From NCBI GenBank assembly GCA_032718475.1, contig JAUCBJ010000026.1, positions 1 to 39,435 of the forward strand: 39,435 bases of DNA, in the 5' to 3' direction. This stretch comes from Nemertoderma westbladi (lineage: Eukaryota > Xenacoelomorpha > Nemertodermatida > Nemertodermatidae). The notes under the pieces were generated by a model. That model searched no databases. It worked only from the letters and a program-made list of their open reading frames with translations, and was not told the origin of the DNA. Positions 1 to 13,461 of this stretch are shown here, one piece after another. Position 1 is the stretch's first letter. The number at the start of each line of letters is the position of its first letter. Position numbers and translations under genes: made by a program.

Positions 1-2190
1 GGTTGATTAGCCGGTGGGTAACTACTGTATAAACAAAAAAATTATTGCGTAATAATCACTAATGCTCGTATACGCGTAGCTGGAACCTAACGGAATCTCA
101 TGTATCATACTGCTTGGTTTGTTGATTTGGCGACAGCAGTTGTGGAGTTGGCAATCAATATAATATATGCTGTAGTTGGTGGCCACGTTGTCTGCATATA
201 CAGTATACAGTGGTTGGTTGCGTGGTAGTGGTGGTAACGTGGTGAAAAGGCGAATAACCGTAGGGTTAGGCTAACATCGCCGTTGATTGGTTGGTTGGTG
301 GGTGGGTAACAGCTGTGGATTGAGTAGCGATGATGGGATGGGGGCTAGCCATGCATCGTGAGGTTAGGCTATGTGAAGATGAATATGCAATGGTTGGTGA
401 AAAATAGCGATTTGAAAAATAGTAGACGTTACCTGATGCTAAGTGTAGACACTCGAACACCTGTAAAATAAAGGTTGGTGATTGGATGCAGTACTAGCGT
501 CGGGGGACTAATAACGCCTCTAGCGGAATAAGCGGGAACTTGAGAATTTACCATGGTTACGGATGAAATGCTGTCATCTGATTGGTTGAAATAATAACGA
601 CCACTGGTAAAGGTTGAAATGGTGGCTTCTGATTGGCTGCAGTACCAGAAATGGATGGTAATGATGGACTACGGGTGACCTTGGTGCCGTGTCATAGCAT
701 TCTATACTACTAAGGGTCTACCAGTAGCAACTGCGACTTAAATTATATTGGTTTTGTGTGGATTAAATGCTATTTCATAATCCCTACGTGTGTCAGTTGC
801 AATCCTCCTTATATATATCAAAATCAGTGATGGTCGGCAATTTAGTGTGAATTAGTGTGAAGTCGTGTGAAGGTTAATAAAGCATCTCCTAAAGAATGCG
901 CTATTTACGAGATTCCATAGCCATCTAGTTGAGATTAGTGTAAGTCATAACTCTGTTTTATACATGCGCCATGCCCCAACGGAACTGTTAATATTTTCCT
1001 CAAAGTAAATATAGTTGTCAGAGATTATATAGTGGCAATCAATCGAATAATACAAAGTAGCCTACACCCCAATAACTTTCTCTGGACCCGAATCCAGTCT
1101 CCCACACAGTGGGTCAACTCTAAGGGTATATAAGTTTTAGGGCGTGTGTGTGTTACGAATAAAACACTTTTGGTGTACTCCATTGTACTAGGTTTTAGTG
1201 AATTTTGACCGAAACAATACCGGGCGCTAGCTACGAAAATAAGCTAGTCGCGCTCTGTAGGGCTTAATACTTACAAAATGACATCAAAGCTCTCTCCTTC
1301 CTATCCACAACTCAACCGGGCAACTACGGTGTTAGTAACTACACCCGTGATCGGCACAAATACCAGAGTCTGGTTGTAAGATAAGAAATAGTTGTTAATT
1401 GCTACTGTACGTTAGCTGATCTGGTATACAAATTTGATTCTAGAATTTTGTTGCTGCGGTGGTTAGTAGTAATACCTATCAGTACGTGGCAAGGCTCAGT
1501 AGGATATTAATAAAACCTCCCTAGGCCAAGCATGATTGTGCCGGTAGCAGAAATACTCCTTGCCTGATCAAGTAACACGGGCTCAGGCAGGGGGGGGGGG
1601 GGGGGGTGCTAGTGTATAAACTACAAAGTAAGCCGCTACCGAACTGTCAGTACTACAAATCACTAAATTATGGAACATATGCTGTATGTACCTGAAGTGT
1701 GCTTGCGTACTGACGAACAGCAATAGTTCACACCTATAGGAAATACAGGTTAATCCGGGGATTTTTAGTATGGGTTCTGCCTGAATCTGAGCTATTTGAA
1801 CCTAAATTTCGCGGAGTCCCAGGACGGCGTCACGCTTACCCTGATCTATAGGTCTTACAGCAGGGAAGGGCGTCAAACAAAGTCTTACCTTCCTCTGAAA
1901 CGGGCGCTGCATGGCAAAGAAGAGTATTTCGAAGGGGCGAAGGGGGCGTGCAGGCTAATCTAATGTGGGCGCTTAGCGTGTTGTGGACATCTTCTCCCTG
2001 CGTTGCTGACGGCCTAACGGTTTAAGCAGCCATCTCCCGAATGTTTGGCTGTCTCAAGAGTAGACAATGTAAAATATAGTACATATATATGTACATGTTC
2101 AAAGTTTACAGTATATTTTCGTAATTTACAAAGATTTATTAGAAGTAACTAAAGTAATTGTAAGGAAAGTTGTAAGGGTGGGTTGGGTGT
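1..2190. other. Intergenic spacer, no gene recognised
   Basis: No reading frame here resembles a known protein. The first 700 bases are rich in short degenerate direct repeats around the words ATTGGTTG and GGTGGGTAAC. Two segments combine a TATA-like word with a nearby AATAAA (TATATATA near 811 with AATAAA near 876; TATATAAG near 1127 with AATAAA near 1158). This resembles the core of a long terminal repeat or a compact transcription unit, but no matching second copy, primer-binding site or coding region supports either reading. A 16-bp palindrome sits at 2079-2094. Confidence 0.5.
1590..1606. repeat. Poly-G tract (17 bp)
   Basis: An uninterrupted run of about 17 G. Similar long runs recur at 30426, 33171 and 39015, so homopurine G tracts are a general feature of this locus. 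They could form G-quadruplexes and are also places where assembly length is unreliable. Confidence 0.9.
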
Positions 2191-2486
2191 GTTGTTGTTG
2201 TTGTTGTTGTTGTTGTTGTAACCGACGGCAAACCAGCCCTTAAATAGCAAATCTGGGACATAGAATTCACTAGAACCTTCCAAAGCATTCCATGGCCTCA
2301 CATTGGAGCAATAAGATGTTCTATGCCCTATGATTGGCCCAACTCATCGTTCCACATGTTGTACGCACATCATTGGCTTATCTAATCAATCAGATCGAAA
2401 ATAAATGCAAATTTCCCGACTGGGATTCGAACTCGTCACCTACCAGTAATGTAACCAACGCCTTAACCATCTGACCACTGCGCCAA
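2191..2486 (-). mobile_element. tRNA-derived SINE with (CAA)n tail
   Basis: Read on the minus strand, the element opens with a tRNA-like head. An A-box-like segment (GTGGTCAGATGGTTAAGGCG) lies near 2459-2480 and a B box (GAGTTCGAATCCC) near 2422-2434, about the spacing of an internal RNA polymerase III promoter. About 190 bp of unrelated body follows, then a tail of CAA triplets (plus-strand GTT run 2191-2219). Head, body and simple-repeat tail in this order are the standard SINE architecture, and mobilisation would depend on a LINE partner in trans. No convincing target-site duplication was found, so the outer limits are approximate. The head is too diverged and lacks a clear acceptor stem to be a working tRNA gene. 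Confidence 0.75.
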
Positions 2487-2519
2487 TAGAGTCACCTATG
2501 AATTAATGTGTACCAATAT

Positions 2520-3504
2520 GAGTTGGCATATTACATTACTGTAATTAAATCAAAATACGTCGGATTTTAGAAAGTTTTTACGTTATACTACAAATGCTAC
2601 TTAACAGTGAAATAATCCATCACTATTATTACGCATTGCGACACGGCAGAACTCACACGGAGGTAGAATATCGGAATTTTAATCACCTGAAACTAGTTAA
2701 ACAAGGAATCCTTTCGTTTAATTAATTATGTATTACATAGGAAAAAATTTATTTTCTATCTATTTTTCACTATTTTCGAGTCATTTTATTTCTCGAGTGC
2801 AAGCGAGATAATAAAAGGTCGAGAGAATAATTAAAAAAAATTGTTTTTAGCTCGAATATACCCCAAAATCTGGAGAAAATGCGTATTTTTTTCCCTAGGG
2901 AAAAAAGTAACCCATAGGATTGCATTGATTCTATTTTTTCCCATGCGAAAAGGTAAAATCATATATTTTTATTGGCATTTCTTAAATTTTATTACATGTG
3001 TTGAAAGAGTATCGAAGTAGAAAATGTTTGCACGTAATTTGAGAAACATCCATTCACAAACTCAAAAGTTATTGCAACTTTAGTGTCTGCGCGGCGAATT
3101 CCCATGTAATACGTAATTTTATTATTAAATTGGCACTGTTGCGTAAATTTTTTTATAAAATATAAAACGATGCAGTACTACAATAACTATTTAAGTGGTG
3201 GCAAAAAAAGTAGGCTTTTTTTGTCGAGCGAAAGCAAGATATAGTATCGAAATAGTAGAATGTGCATTTATCGGAAAAATACTATCCTAGAAAATGCGGA
3301 TAAAAAAAGTCGGACAAAAAATAAATACATACAGACAAAGAATAAATACATACAGACAAAGAATAAATACATACAGACAAAAAATAGTACTTTATTTTTG
3401 TAAAATAAATAGTTATTGCCAAATAAATAAACTAAATATTTAATTTTAAAAAGTAAATATTTTAAACGAGATAATAATTGATCTTCCTCATTCAGATATT
3501 TTTC
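2520..3504. other. AT-rich spacer before satellite A
   Basis: No coding sequence is recognised. The region holds a perfect 20-bp palindrome at 2887-2906 (six T, CCCTAGGG, six A) and two loosely similar segments, near 2797-2890 and 3222-3300, that share words such as TCGAG, AAGC-GAGATA and GAAAATGCG, suggesting an old direct duplication. It ends in the short tandem repeat described separately and an AT-rich run that leads into satellite A. Confidence 0.5.
3314..3384. repeat. 21-bp tandem repeat, about 3 copies
   Basis: Three successive copies of a 21-bp unit with core AATAAATACATACAGACAAA, the outermost copies slightly diverged. It is unrelated in sequence to the 18-bp satellite that starts about 120 bp further on. 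Confidence 0.85.
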
Positions 3505-6500
3505 CTGTTTATCCTTAACTTATTGTTTATCCCTAACTTATTGTTTATCCTTAACTTATTGTTTATCCTTAACTTATTGTTTATCCTTAACTTATTGTTT
3601 ATTCTTAACTTATTGTTTATCCTTAACTTATTGTTTATCCTTAACTTATTGTTTATCCTTAACTTATTGTTTATCCTTAACTTATTGTTTATTCTTAACT
3701 TATTGTTTATCCTTAACTTATTGTTTATCCTTAACTTATTGTTTATCCTTAACTTATTGTTTATCCCTAACTTATTGTTTATCCTTAACTTATTGTTTAT
3801 CCTTAACTTATTGTTTATCCTTAACTTATTGTTTATCCTTAACTTATTGTTTATCCTTAACTTATTGTTTATCCTTAACTTATTGTTTATCCTTAACTTA
3901 TTGTTTATCCTTAACTTATTGTTTATCCTTAACTTATTGTTTATCCTTAACTTATTGTTTATCCTTAACTTATTGTTTATCCTTAACTTATTGTTTATCC
4001 TTAACTTATTGTTTATCCTTAACTTATTGTTTATCCTTAACTTATTGTTTATCCTTAACTTATTGTTTATCCTTAACTTATTGTTTATCCTTAACTTATT
4101 GTTTATCCTTAACTTATTGTTTATCCTTAACTTATTGTTTATCCTTAACTTATTGTTTATCCTTAACTTATTGTTTATCCTTAACTTATTGTTTATCCTT
4201 AACTTATTGTTTATCCTTAACTTATTGTTTATCCTTAACTTATTGTTTATCCTTAACTTATTGTTTATCCTTAACTTATTGTTTATCCTTAACTTATTGT
4301 TTATCCTTAACTTATTGTTTATCCTTAACTTATTGTTTATCCTTAACTTATTGTTTATCCTTAACTTATTGTTTATCCTTAACTTATTGTTTATCCTTAA
4401 CTTATTGTTTATCCTTAACTTATTGTTTATCCTTAACTTATTGTTTATCCTTAACTTATTGTTTATCCTTAACTTATTGTTTATCCTTAACTTATTGTTT
4501 ATCCTTAACTTATTGTTTATCCTTAACTTATTGTTTATCCTTAACTTATTGTTTATCCTTAACTTATTGTTTATCCTTAACTTATTGTTTATCCTTAACT
4601 TATTGTTTATCCTTAACTTATTGTTTATCCTTAACTTATTGTTTATCCTTAACTTATTGTTTATCCTTAACTTATTGTTTATCCTTAACTTATTGTTTAT
4701 CCTTAACTTATTGTTTATCCTTAACTTATTGTTTATCCTTAACTTATTGTTTATCCTTAACTTATTGTTTATCCTTAACTTATTGTTTATCCTTAACTTA
4801 TTGTTTATCCTTAACTTATTGTTTATCCTTAACTTATTGTTTATCCTTAACTTATTGTTTATCCTTAACTTATTGTTTATCCTTAACTTATTGTTTATCC
4901 TTAACTTATTGTTTATCCTTAACTTATTGTTTATCCTTAACTTATTGTTTATCCTTAACTTATTGTTTATCCTTAACTTATTGTTTATCCTTAACTTATT
5001 GTTTATCCTTAACTTATTGTTTATCCTTAACTTATTGTTTATCCTTAACTTATTGTTTATCCTTAACTTATTGTTTATCCTTAACTTATTGTTTATCCTT
5101 AACTTATTGTTTATCCTTAACTTATTGTTTATCCTTAACTTATTGTTTATCCTTAACTTATTGTTTATCCTTAACTTATTGTTTATCCTTAACTTATTGT
5201 TTATCCTTAACTTATTGTTTATCCTTAACTTATTGTTTATCCTTAACTTATTGTTTATCCTTAACTTATTGTTTATCCTTAACTTATTGTTTATCCTTAA
5301 CTTATTGTTTATCCTTAACTTATTGTTTATCCTTAACTTATTGTTTATCCTTAACTTATTGTTTATCCTTAACTTATTGTTTATCCTTAACTTATTGTTT
5401 ATCCTTAACTTATTGTTTATCCTTAACTTATTGTTTATCCTTAACTTATTGTTTATCCTTAACTTATTGTTTATCCTTAACTTATTGTTTATCCTTAACT
5501 TATTGTTTATCCTTAACTTATTGTTTATCCTTAACTTATTGTTTATCCTTAACTTATTGTTTATCCTTAACTTATTGTTTATCCTTAACTTATTGTTTAT
5601 CCTTAACTTATTGTTTATCCTTAACTTATTGTTTATCCTTAACTTATTGTTTATCCTTAACTTATTGTTTATCCTTAACTTATTGTTTATCCTTAACTTA
5701 TTGTTTATCCTTAACTTATTGTTTATCCTTAACTTATTGTTTATCCTTAACTTATTGTTTATCCTTAACTTATTGTTTATCCTTAACTTATTGTTTATCC
5801 TTAACTTATTGTTTATCCTTAACTTATTGTTTATCCTTAACTTATTGTTTATCCTTAACTTATTGTTTATCCTTAACTTATTGTTTATCCTTAACTTATT
5901 GTTTATCCTTAACTTATTGTTTATCCTTAACTTATTGTTTATCCTTAACTTATTGTTTATCCTTAACTTATTGTTTATCCTTAACTTATTGTTTATCCTT
6001 AACTTATTGTTTATCCTTAACTTATTGTTTATCCTTAACTTATTGTTTATCCTTAACTTATTGTTTATCCTTAACTTATTGTTTATCCTTAACTTATTGT
6101 TTATCCTTAACTTATTGTTTATCCTTAACTTATTGTTTATCCTTAACTTATTGTTTATCCTTAACTTATTGTTTATCCTTAACTTATTGTTTATCCTTAA
6201 CTTATTGTTTATCCTTAACTTATTGTTTATCCTTAACTTATTGTTTATCCTTAACTTATTGTTTATCCTTAACTTATTGTTTATCCTTAACTTATTGTTT
6301 ATCCTTAACTTATTGTTTATCCTTAACTTATTGTTTATCCTTAACTTATTGTTTATCCTTAACTTATTGTTTATCCTTAACTTATTGTTTATTCTTAACT
6401 TATTGTTTATCCTTAACTTATTGTTTATCCTTAACTTATTGTTTATCCTTAACTTATTGTTTATTCTTAACTTATTGTTTATCCTTAACTTATTGTTTAT

Positions 6501-9131
6501 CCTTAACTTATTGTTTATCCTTAACTTATTGTTTATCCTTAACTTATTGTTTATCCTTAACTTATTGTTTATCCTTAACTTATTGTTTATCCTTAACTTA
6601 TTGTTTATCCTTAACTTATTGTTTATCCTTAACTTATTGTTTATCCTTAACTTATTGTTTATTCTTAACTTATTGTTTATCCTTAACTTATTGTTTATCC
6701 TTAACTTATTGTTTATCCTTAACTTATTGTTTATCCTTAACTTATTGTTTATCCTTAACTTATTGTTTATCCTTAACTTATTGTTTATCCTTAACTTATT
6801 GTTTATCCTTAACTTATTGTTTATTCTTAACTTATTGTTTATCCTTAACTTATTGTTTATCCTTAACTTATTGTTTATCCTTAACTTATTGTTTATTCTC
6901 AACTTATTGTTTATCCTTAACTTATTGTTTATTCTTAACTTATTGTTTATCCTTAACTTATTGTTTATCCTTAACTTATTGTTTATCCTTAACTTATTGT
7001 TTATCCTTAACTTATAGTTTATCCTTAACTTATTGTTTATCCTTAACTTATTGTTTATCCTTAACTTATTGTTTATTCTTAACTTATTGTTTATCCTTAA
7101 CTTATTGTTTATTCTTAACTTATTGTTTATCCTTAACTTATTGTTTATCCTTAACTTATTGTTTATTCTTAACTTATTGTTTATCCTTAACTTATTGTTT
7201 ATCCTTAACTTATTGTTTATTCTCAACTTATTGTTTATCCATAACTTATTGTTTATTCTTAACTTATTGTTTATCCTTAACTTATTGTTTATCCTTAACT
7301 TATTGTTTATCCTTAACTTATAGTTTATCCTTAACTTATTGTTTATCCTTAACTTATTGTTTATCCTTAACTTATTGTTTATTCTTAACTTATTGTTTAT
7401 CCTTAACTTATTGTTTATTCTTAACTTATTGTTTATCCTTAACTTATTGTTTATCCTTAACTTATTGTTTATTCTTAACTTATTGTTTATCCTTAACTTA
7501 TTGTTTATCCTTAACTTATTGTTTATCCTTAACTTATTGTTTATCCTTAACTTATTGTTTATCCTTAACTTATTGTTTATCCTTAACTTATTGTTTATTC
7601 TTAACTTATTGTTTATCCTTAACTTATTGTTTATTCTTAACTTATTGTTTATCCTTAACTTATTGTTTATTCTTAACTTATTGTTTATCCTTAACTTATT
7701 GTTTATTCTTAACTTATTGTTTATCCTTAACTTATTGTTTATCCTTAACTTATTGTTTATCCTTAACTTATTGTTTATCCTTAACTTATTGTTTATTCTT
7801 AACTTATTGTTTATTCTTAACTTATTGTTTATCCTTAACTTATTGTTTATCCTTAACTTATTGTTTATCCTTAACTTATTGTTTATCCTTAACTTATTGT
7901 TTATCCTTAACTTATTGTTTATCCTTAACTTATTGTTTATCCTTAACTTATTGTTTATTCTTAACTTTATTGTTTATCCTTAACTTATTGTTTATTCTTA
8001 ACTTATTGTTTATTCTTAACTTATTGTTTATCCTTAACTTGTTGTTTATCCTTAACTTATTGTTTATTCTTAACTTATTGTTTATCCTTAACTTATAGTT
8101 TATCCTTAACTTATTGTTTATCCTTAACTTATTGTTTATTCTTAACTTATTGTTTATTCTTAACTTATTGTTTATTCTTAACTTATTGTTTATCCTTAAC
8201 TTATTGTTTATCCTTAACTTATTGTTTATTCTTAACTTATTGTTTATCCTTAACTTATTGTTTATTCTTAACTTATTGTTTATCCTTAACTTATTGTTTA
8301 TTCTTAACTTATTGTTTATTCTTAACTTATTGTTTATCCTTAACTTATTGTTTATTCTTAACTTATTGTTTATCCTTAACTTATTGTTTATTCTTAACTT
8401 ATTGTTTATCCTTAACTTATTGTTTATCCTTAACTTATTGTTTATCCTTAACTTATTGTTTATCCTTAACTTATAGTTTATCCTTAACTTATTGTTTATC
8501 CTTAACTTATTGTTTATCCTTAACTTATTGTTTATTCTTAACTTATTGTTTATCCTTAACTTATTGTTTATCCTTAACTTATTGTTTATCCTTAACTTAT
8601 TGTTTATCCTTAACTTATTGTTTATTCTTAACTTATTGTTTATCCTTAACTTATTGTTTATCCTTAACTTATTGTTTATTCTTAACTTATTGTTTATCCT
8701 TAACTTATTGTTTATCCTTAACTTATTGTTTATCCTTAACTTATTGTTTATTCTTAACTTATTGTTTATCCTTAACTTATTGTTTATCCTTAACTTATTG
8801 TTTATTCTTAACTTATTGTTTATCCTTAACTTATTGTTTATCCTTAACTTATTGTTTATCCTTAACTTATTGTTTATCCTTAACTTATTGTTTATCCTTA
8901 ACTTATTGTTTATCCTTAACTTATTGTTTATCCTTAACTTATTGTTTATTCTTAACTTATTGTTTATCCTTAACTTATTGTTTATTCTTAACTTATTGTT
9001 TATTCTTAACTTATTGTTTATCCTTAACTTATTGTTTATCCTTAACTTATTGTTTATTCTTAACTTATTGTTTATTCTTAACTTATTGTTTATTCTTAAC
9101 TTATTGTTTATTCTCAACTTATTGTTTATTC
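3505..9131. repeat. Satellite A: 18-bp monomer, about 312 copies
   Basis: The monomer is TTGTTTATCCTTAACTTA, repeated without interruption for 5.6 kb. It carries a single G on the plus strand. Because 18 is divisible by three and the monomer has no stop in some frames, long artificial reading frames appear on both strands (six-residue repeats LLFILN and RINNKL); these are not genes. From about 3781 to 6390 roughly 145 monomers look identical. After 6390, a C-to-T variant (TTATTCTT) becomes frequent, and rarer variants appear: TAG in place of TTG at 7016, 7322, 8097 and 8475, CTCAA at 6900, 7224 and 9113, and a one-base insertion near 7966 that shifts the phase. The array ends in unique AT-rich DNA on both sides. 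Confidence 0.98.
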
Positions 9132-9288
9132 TGTTAATTTTTCTGTAATCTAAATGAAGTTAGCCAAGCAATTCGAAACTTCTGGGATTAAAATATTAAT
9201 TTAAAAAATGAATAATGAAATGCTTCTACAGTTCGTCAGTTAGAGTGAGTGAGAGAAATATACCTCATCACACGAGTTTAAATTTTAT
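9132..9288. other. Short spacer between satellite A and LINE
   Basis: About 160 bp of unique AT-rich sequence separates the last satellite monomer from the 3' tail of the minus-strand LINE. It contains nothing recognisable. Confidence 0.6.
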
Positions 9289-9297
9289 CTACTACTA

Positions 9298-10452
9298 CTA
9301 GGTCGAGCGAACTCGGACAGTGGAAATGAGATCCTTCCAGGCTTCCCGATTCTCCATAGTTGTCGCAATTTCGTTTCTCCCAAGTTCAGTATCCCTTTCA
9401 AGTTGATCTATATATGTTATGGCAGGTCGTCCACGACTACGCTTTCCATGAGTTGGTTGCCAGAGAAGTAGATCTGGTATGACCTCGTCTTTACTTCGCC
9501 AGCAGTGCCCACTGAATCTTAATCTGCGTTCACGGAGGGTGGTTGATACAGGTGGTATTGTACCATAAAGCTCGGCGTTTGTCATGTGTTGTCTCCAGCT
9601 GATGTTTAGGGCTGCCCTTAGTAGTCTTGTGTAGCAACCATCAATTTGTTGTTCAAGTGATTTAGTCAGTGTCCAGGTCTCACCCCCGTATAAAAATACA
9701 CTTTCCACTGTGGCTCGAAAGAACTTGGTCTTCAGGTGCCTGGAGAGATCTGATTTCCAGATGGTATCCATTTTTGATAGAGCTACCCAAGCCTTTGCTT
9801 TCCTAACTTCTATGTCCTTTTTGCTACTCTCTATCCATGATCCAAGATACTGGAAGTCATCGACCTGCCTTAGTTGATTATTATCAATGGTTGTCAAGTT
9901 TCCATCAACATTAAAGGTCATGAATTCGGTCTTGGTAGCATTTATATGCAATCCAACCTCCTTAGCAGCCCTCTCCACTTTATTTAGTAGAAGCTGTGCA
10001 TCTGCTAGCGTATTAGAGAGCAGGGCGATGTCATCCGCAAAGTCGGTGTCTGTGACTGTAGTTGCCGGATATCTACTACTTCTGCGTTCTTGAAGTGTGA
10101 ATCCCAGATCTTGACCCTTTGTGGCCGTCCACATTGCGTAATCCAGCACAATTACAAATAGTAATGGTGCTAATGTGTCACCTTGCAGTACGCCAGCCAG
10201 GATTGAGAAAAACTCAGTTTCACCATCTGGTGAGAGTACATGCGCTTCTGTGTCACAATATAGCAATCCAATGCCAGCAACAATTACTTCTGGTATTCCA
10301 TAAGCTCTTAGGATTTCAAGCATTTTACCTCTATGGATGGAGTCGAATGCCTTCTTGAAGTCCACAAAAGTCATGACTGCGGGGAGATTCTTTGACTTAA
10401 TTCCTTCAATCAGTCTCCGTAGTGCAAGTATCTGAGCTATTGTTGATCTACT
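9298..10452 (-). pseudogene. RTE-like reverse transcriptase, C-terminal half
   Basis: This is the distal half of a LINE reverse transcriptase, which copies element RNA into DNA at a nicked chromosomal target. The open frame runs from 10545, but its first 31 codons come from the inserted DNA; homology starts at the RSTIAQIL motif (about codon 33). The catalytic palm residues are intact: VDFKKAFDS with D62, GVLQGDTLAP at 118-127, and the DFADD box with D171 and D172. A C-terminal region typical of these LINEs follows (FLYGGETWTL, FSGHCWRS, RGRPAITYIDQLERD). The frame ends in a TAG that is also the first unit of the (TAG)n tail. No stop or frameshift lies within it, so it was interrupted recently enough to stay open. 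It lacks the endonuclease and RT fingers, which lie across the insertion, so it cannot act alone. Confidence 0.88.
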
Positions 10453-11889
10453 TGGTGGGATAAATATTTCTCCATTTGACGCAACACCGCCGCGGCCGCT
10501 ATGAGGGAGGTGAATACCGCGGCCGCTCCTAAAGCCGCAGGCCATCGCTAACTATATAGGTTAACTTGGGATTCTGGGGGACTTTTCGATGAAGGAACAG
10601 ACCAATTTTTTTTATTTTCGCACCAGGGGAGCGACTCGGAATTCTAAGATATTAGCCACTCTAACATTAGCAAATCTATCCCCTCGACGGACACGGCGGA
10701 CAAAAAACCGTCATTTTTTTGACAATTTTAAAAATTTTTTGAAAGGCGCTCTACAGTGGCTCGAAAAAACCCTAGGTTATTGCTTAACCGACGCCGGGAA
10801 ACGATAGAAGGGAATAATTAGTGAATTCGTTTTTTTTTTCAAAAAAGATTACCACGCCTTTTTCCCGAAATTGTCCGTCAAAGTTGAAAAAACGGACAAA
10901 ATGGCTTTGCGGGATCCGCTCTGACTCGGCTAATATTAATCGTACGGGGACGAAATTAACGCGGTTGGAAAGGGGAAGAGTGGTACTACCTTCGTATCGA
11001 ATGGGGGTAAGATATTTATTAATATTTCGGGTGGAAAAAGGGGCCATAACTTTGTCCGTTTTTTCCATCTTTTTTACATAATTATTATTTCCAAAATTTT
11101 TAATTCGACAACGCTAGTAGGAATCTGCCAATTCTTTTTCGGAAAGCGTAGAAGACCATTAGGGGCTACATTCCTATCGAATGGGGGTACAAAAAATATG
11201 TAGGCAAAGGGGTCCAAAAAGGGCCAGAAAATAATTAAAAGTTTATAACTAACAACTTTTTTATTTTTGACTCTTGAAGGTTAAAGTACATTTTATACGG
11301 TTAATATCGATACGGGTAATCCAAATATTCGATTGGTTTTGCCGCGCAAACGATATTAAAAAAATTAGGGCCCAAATTATAATTTCACGCTTCAAACTCG
11401 CTTCGCGGGAACTCGTCTAGCTCGAAAAATACATAAGGTCTGGGAGACTTATTTAAACAGTCTTATAGAGCGTCAAATTATCTATCTTTCAACGGTAGTT
11501 ACAGCGCCATAGCTATTATATAACTGAAGCGGCAGACGATCGTGTGAAATATACTACTTATAAAAAAGGGACGAAAAATTTTTTTTTTAATAAATCGCCA
11601 TTACATTATAATTTAACTTTTTGCGCCAAAAGTTCCTGTAAAATGTAGCAAATTAACTCCACTATCTGTTTTCTTAATATTTATAATTAAAATAACGAGT
11701 TTTAAGGGTCGAAAAATATCGCGTAATTTTAGCCCTTTTTTTTCATTTTTTTTGGGGCCAAAAATACCCCCTCTCAAAAGATAGAAAAAAAAATTACGGC
11801 AAAGAATATACCAATTTTATTGAATTTGGAGCACCAGAACCGAAATTTAGTCAAAAATTAAAAATATTTTTTTTTTGCAAAAAATTAAG

Positions 11890-11965
11890 AATGGTCATAT
11901 TGGGTTTCGAACCCACGAACTTACGTATCGTTAACGTGATTGATTACCACTAGCCTAGTGACAAA
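11890..11965 (-). repeat. tRNA-like segment, probable SINE head relic
   Basis: On the minus strand, TGTCACTAGGCTAGTGGTAA (an A-box-like D arm) is followed about 27 bases later by GGGTTCGAAACCC, a near-perfect T-arm and B box at 11902-11914. The acceptor stem does not close and the anticodon arm pairs poorly, so a working tRNA is unlikely. It is better read as the head of a degraded tRNA-derived SINE. Its sequence differs from the SINE at 2191-2486, so it would be a separate family. No simple-repeat tail is visible. Confidence 0.45.
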
Positions 11966-12815
11966 GAGAATTTGAAATTTTCGAGTGATTATTTTTAAAC
12001 ATCAATAACTTCTGTTCTACTGGGCCGTTTGATCTGAAACTTTTTTCATTGGATAGAGGATAGATTGTAGTGTGTGAAATAGGATACAACTTGGGAAAAG
12101 ACGCATGTGCACTTAGTGCATAATGCACTTAAAAAGTACACATTTTTTCGATATTTCAAACACTATTATTTCCAGTTCTATTCATCGTAGAATGTTATTT
12201 TTTGGATTAAAATGTAGTTTGGAGTGATTTCTAACTATAATCGTAACATTTGTTTAACTTTTTATGTATATAAAGTGACTTAAAATGCCCATGAATATGG
12301 TCCAAAATCGCAAATGTCGCGATTTATTAAATTAGATTTTTTACACTTTTAGTGACTGACACTTGATCATACACCATCGTAGATCGGTAGAGGATAAACA
12401 TAAGTTTGTTAAATAAGAACCACCATTACGATCTGCTGAAGTGCACTTGTACAAATAAGTGTGCAAAAGTGCAAATTTTTAAATAAGGTCAAATTATATA
12501 GTATTGGGTTCTTTTCTTTGCAGATACTTTATTTTCATATTAATATGTTGTTTGAACCTTACTGAGCGCATTAGGGGATATGCGAACAAATAAGCGGCCC
12601 TTATTAAGGCTTCGATTGGGTTAATAACTAAAACATAAGGTTGTAATATTCTAAAAAACCAGTGTGATATTAAATGCACTTTAAACAATAAATAGAGATC
12701 AAATAACAAATGGACTACACAATTAAAAACTCCCACAATTTTGTACTTATTATATCGCTTCAAATTAATTTAACAGTGGATATTTGGGGGAAGGGGGAAG
12801 TTACAGTGTGCATTC

Positions 12816-12864
12816 GGGGGAAGTTTGGTGAACTGCATTTATGCAGTGAATCCAAACTTCCCCC
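12816..12864. repeat. 49-nt nested hairpin
   Basis: Thirteen bases (GGGGGAAGTTTGG, 12816-12828) pair perfectly with 12852-12864. Inside, ACTGCAT pairs with ATGCAGT around a 2-base centre. It lies within the LINE insertion. It is shorter than a usual microRNA precursor and has no terminal loop to speak of, so it may instead be a miniature palindromic element. Confidence 0.8.
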
Positions 12865-13461
12865 TTTTAGATATCGTATACTTAAGACATTCTCGGTTGT
12901 CAGGGAAATATTTGTTACTGTCACACTTTGCTTCCATTTATCCTATCCTTTATTATTACCCCAGTCAGATAAGAGATAATAATCAGTAAAAACCAAACTA
13001 AACTGTCTTTCATGCAAACAAATTTCTAATTAAAGACGGGTGAATGACCATGACCATGGAAATAATTTTAAATATAATCGTATATCAACTCTTTGGGGAG
13101 GCTTCCAAACCCAAAAACAATTATTTCGTTACATATAATATAGTAAATAACGTTGTATGTTCTTCTTCCTCTCATAATAAAATATATATGAAATATCTCT
13201 GATCGCTGTGCCCTGAACATTTCACAACCAAAATGTTTCAGTGTGAAAAGTGTAGGCCTACCACACCCCGCCCAAACAGCCGCAAACGCATAGCCAACAA
13301 ATTTATCAAAAGTTTACATACATGTTGTGTTCATGACGAGATGAGTGAAAATTGATCGCGTAATATAAACTAAAAAATTGAGAGTCGGGCCTGGCTCTTC
13401 TCCACTTTCTTACCCAATGGAAATGTTGTTGTTATAATCTAATATTGGGGCGGCTTTCTCT

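Larger units (their letters stand above)
10453..13461. mobile_element. 3.0-kb insertion inside the LINE, origin unknown
   Basis: This block separates the two halves of the RTE-like element. A 2-base overlap (CT on the plus strand) is the only candidate target duplication, and no terminal inverted repeats were found. It holds no recognisable protein. Contents: two 8-bp GCGGCCGC words 27 bp apart (10492 and 10519); a diverged direct repeat sharing the 15-mer TATCGAATGGGGGTA at 10995 and 11175; a tRNA-like segment at 11890-11965; AT-rich DNA with several homopolymer runs; and a strong hairpin at 12816-12864. It could be a non-autonomous transposon, several nested insertions, or filler DNA from break repair. 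Confidence 0.6.
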